In this document: positions 62,433 to 64,000 of the stretch, one piece after another
Layout: the number at the start of each line of letters is the position of its first letter
Position numbering within the stretch: position 1 is the stretch's first letter
DNA from: Chitiniphilus eburneus
GTDB taxonomy: Bacteria; Pseudomonadota; Gammaproteobacteria; Burkholderiales; Chitinibacteraceae
Direction: 5' to 3'
DNA length: 64,000 bases
NCBI RefSeq assembly: GCF_005048205.1
Contig: NZ_SUMF01000003.1
Location: 186,001-250,000 of the forward strand
The notes under the pieces: generated by a model
Told to the model about the DNA's origin: nothing
Databases searched by the model: none
What the model saw: only the letters and a program-made list of their open reading frames with translations
Program-made: the position numbers and the translations under genes

Positions 62433-62687
62433 TCAGGCATATGGATTTATCCCAAATTTCTCGAAAATCCAAGCCACGCCGCCCACAAAAAACCCTACAA
62501 GAAAGAAACTTGATCCAGCAACAGCTATACAAAAGAAAATTTTAGCATATTCAAGCCAACCACCGTAGTCAACTGACTCATTGGTCACACCAAAAGAGTC
62601 CGTCAACAAATTCAAAACAATTACAAAAAAAATCATATTCAAGACAAAAGCACATCCATGGATAAAATCTCGATACTCTTTTTTCAC
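62433..62687 (-). CDS. small membrane protein, probable immunity partner
   Basis: 84 residues from GTG at 62687. Two membrane segments (about 10-30, FVLNMIFFVIVLNLL, and 50-72, FFCIAVAGSSFFLVGFFVGG). It overlaps the stop of the upstream toxin-tip-like frame by four bases (GTGA), the usual arrangement of toxin tip and immunity. Membrane immunity proteins often protect against pore-forming or membrane-entering toxins. Family not recognised. Confidence 0.5.
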   Translation of the reverse strand: MKKEYRDFIHGCAFVLNMIFFVIVLNLLTDSFGVTNESVDYGGWLEYAKIFFCIAVAGSSFFLVGFFVGGVAWIFEKFGINPYA

Positions 62688-62989
62688 CTCTTATCTCCCC
62701 CAGTTCCTTTTTGATAGCAAGTGATGGTGGCGCCTTCGATATCCGCCAGTTTGGCGCGGCCGTGGTAGGTGAAGTCTCTGATCGCGCCGGTATTGAGATT
62801 GATCTCTTGATACAGCATCCAGCGCCCCCTCCAATCCCTTGTTCCAGATCGAGGCCTAAAAAAGTTCAGGGCTTCTACAAAATCGCCATCCACAGACTCA
62901 ATGTCAGCAAAGCCGTCATTGCCTCTGGCGAGTTGCAGAAGCCCCAGATACGCGAGCCCCGATCAATACAGGGCTTGCGTGGTGTTACC
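62684..62989 (-). pseudogene. orphan toxin-tip-like fragment
   Basis: The frame reads ARGNDGFADIESVDGDFVEA, LNFFRPRSGTRDWRGRWMLY, QEINLNTGAIRDFTYHGRAK, then ITCYQKGTGGDKR before the stop at 62684. There is no ATG; a GTG at 62893 is possible, but the coding pattern continues upstream to a stop near 62990. It looks like the C-terminal end of a larger protein cut off from its core. Toxin identity is inferred from the coupled membrane gene. Confidence 0.4.
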
Positions 62990-63111
62990 GAAGGTGTTGC
63001 TTGAGCATTCGCAACGCTTGATTTTGCCAGGCTTTCGGCACATCCATTGTAGAAGCTTCTACAAAAATCTATCAACACCCGGTGCCGTTCACCTCAGCGA
63101 AGCCCAGCAAT
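62990..63111. repeat. 18-base palindrome and repeated junction sequence
   Basis: TTGTAGAAGCTTCTACAA at 63047-63064 is a perfect palindrome. Its right half plus flank (GCTTCTACAAAA) recurs in direct orientation at 62871. The segment between is about 185 bases, suggesting a rearrangement junction or mobile element end. Confidence 0.5.
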
Positions 63112-63188
63112 GCCATGGGTTCGACTCCCATCGCCCACTCCAGATAAACAAGCGCTCGACGTCGTTAGGCGATTCCGGGTGCTTTTTT
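63112..63188 (+). repeat. duplicate of tRNA-Gly 3' end plus terminator (att-like)
   Basis: 63112-63142 matches the T arm, 3' acceptor strand and CCA of tRNA-Gly(CCC) with two changes (TTCGACT for TTCGATT, CGCCCAC for CGCCCGC). 63152-63188 is a diverged copy of the terminator that follows the intact tRNA. Orientation is the same as at 37389. No 5' half exists, so this is not a functional tRNA but the form expected of an attachment-site copy. Confidence 0.75.
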
Positions 63189-63230
63189 GCAGGTTCAACG
63201 CGTAATACTGCCGCCCTCCCATTGCCGCAC

Positions 63231-63533
63231 TCACCCAGCCTTCTTACTTTCGAAAATAGAGAAAAAATCTGAGAATTTTCCCTCAATCTCACTGACACTT
63301 TCCATAAACCCAGAGATTGTGTACAAATCACTCGCGTCTTCGTAATCAAGAATTTCAAGAACGAAATCCCCACGACCCCAAAGTGTTATTCGTCCAATCA
63401 GACCAATTCCATCCAACTCCACGCGCAATGACTCATCAATCTCTTTAGGAGAGAAAGTAATTTCACTTTCTTCAATCGAAGGATAGTTTTTTTTGTTTTT
63501 TTCCCACCAATCTACAAATTCATTCAAATCCAT
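63231..63533 (-). CDS. putative immunity protein, copy B
   Basis: 100 residues, paralogue of the protein at 59783; both start MDLNEFV.WWE.NKK and share the GRGDFVLEIL strand and the SDLY..SGF segment. The DNA similarity extends over the whole gene. The tail ESKKAG is unique. A toxin tail lies directly upstream (63537-63680). As an orphan it probably reflects an older Rhs tip exchange. Confidence 0.6.
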   Translation of the reverse strand: MDLNEFVDWWEKNKKNYPSIEESEITFSPKEIDESLRVELDGIGLIGRITLWGRGDFVLEILDYEDASDLYTISGFMESVSEIEGKFSDFFSIFESKKAG

Positions 63534-63536
63534 GTA

Positions 63537-63680
63537 TCACCTCACTTTCGTTGCAGCATACTGAATATCTGTCGCGCTCGGCATCTGCGGAACACCCCCC
63601 TTTTTTTGCCATCAATCTTCCTTCAGCGGCATTTCGCCCTACAATATTAGCCCAACCCTGATTTGTCGGCCCAAGGGAAG
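63537..63680 (-). pseudogene. toxin C-terminal tail upstream of copy B, frameshifted
   Basis: The upstream frame reads LGPTNQGWANIVGRNAAEGR then LMAKKGG, and after a run of six G the frame VPQMPSATDIQYAATKVR ends at the TGA three bases before the immunity ATG. One G too many in the run breaks the two parts. Its 5' side merges into the IS-like remnant. Confidence 0.5.
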
Positions 63681-63713
63681 ATGTTGGCACGCTAAATTCA
63701 ACATATAAGCTTC

Positions 63714-63776
63714 CCGGCCTTCCTCGGCTTCCTTCAGCACGCCAATAATCTGCTCTTCCGTGAATCGCTTCTTCAT
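63714..63776 (-). mobile_element. truncated IS3-family orfA
   Basis: From the ATG at 63776 the frame reads MKKRFTEEQIIGVLKEAEEG, the conserved start of IS3-type OrfA transposase subunits. After about 21 codons similarity stops abruptly and the toxin tail begins. Only the 5' end of the element is left. Confidence 0.75.
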
Positions 63777-64000
63777 GACCGCTCTTCTTGGGAACCGACT
63801 CTACATCGTCAGCGTACTAATCGCAGGGAGCAGGTCACCACGCCAAGTTGGGGTTTCGATGACCCACGCCTCGGCTTCAGCCACCGTACTCCTTGGCGCG
63901 CCAACTATCTACGTCTGCCTCGGGCTAGCCTACCGTAGATCTAAGCTTGAACTGTTTGGTGGCCTGACCACATACGCCTTGGTATTTAGTGGGAACTACC
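63777..64000. other. right edge of the window, unassigned
   Basis: Probably holds the left end of the IS3-type element (sequence just before its orfA start). No gene can be assigned; frames are short. Confidence 0.35.

Overview
The window is a high-GC chromosomal segment from a betaproteobacterium. The clusters hfq-hflX-hflK-hflC-DUF2065-hisZ-purA and der-bamB-yfgM-hisS-ispG-rodZ-pilF-rlmN-ndk, together with the protein sequences, suggest the order Neisseriales (Chromobacteriaceae/Chitinibacteraceae-like). No 16S gene is present, so the genus is not determined. All calls come from reading the sequence; no database search was run.

Layout: 1-15.6 kb is a dense minus-strand housekeeping block covering purine and histidine synthesis, HflKC protease control, Hfq, ribosome GTPases, outer-membrane assembly, isoprenoid synthesis, cell shape, type IV pilus assembly, and rRNA/tRNA methylation. 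From 15.7 to 34.3 kb come a SPOR protein, a redox trio (dsbB-oxyR-FAD reductase), a patatin, guaB, dadA, a membrane histidine kinase, recA-recX, a REC/degenerate GGDEF/EAL regulator, two LysR-controlled oxidoreductase loci and a Bcr/CflA-type exporter. alaS, a DUF1653 gene and tRNA-Gly(CCC) follow at 34.4-37.5 kb.

Just after tRNA-Gly, 37.5-39.3 kb looks like a decayed integration site: an HNH protein, the C-terminal scrap of a tyrosine integrase, a small membrane protein and a WapI-like orphan immunity gene. From 39.4 to 52.2 kb there are accessory but GC-typical genes: YeiE-like regulator with YeiH-type exporter, a secreted beta-propeller-like protein, a FUSC-like transporter, a proline/serine-rich putative toxin, a BLUF photoreceptor, a spermidine-synthase-like enzyme, YjdM, an AraC regulator, an odd alpha/beta hydrolase, and an aldo/keto reductase broken by one missing base. 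tRNA-Ser(GGA) comes next, then a complete ribose operon rbsK-D-A-C-B-R (53.0-59.0 kb) and a DUF3293 gene.

The right end (59.5-64 kb) is AT-rich and fragmentary. It is a graveyard of Rhs/YD-repeat polymorphic toxin modules: a frameshifted YD-repeat remnant, several orphan toxin-tip/immunity pairs, two paralogous immunity genes, a truncated IS3-type orfA, and a second copy of the tRNA-Gly 3' end plus its terminator (63.1 kb) in the same orientation as the intact tRNA at 37.4 kb. That direct repeat, the integrase scrap and the immunity genes at both ends are the most interesting structure in the window.
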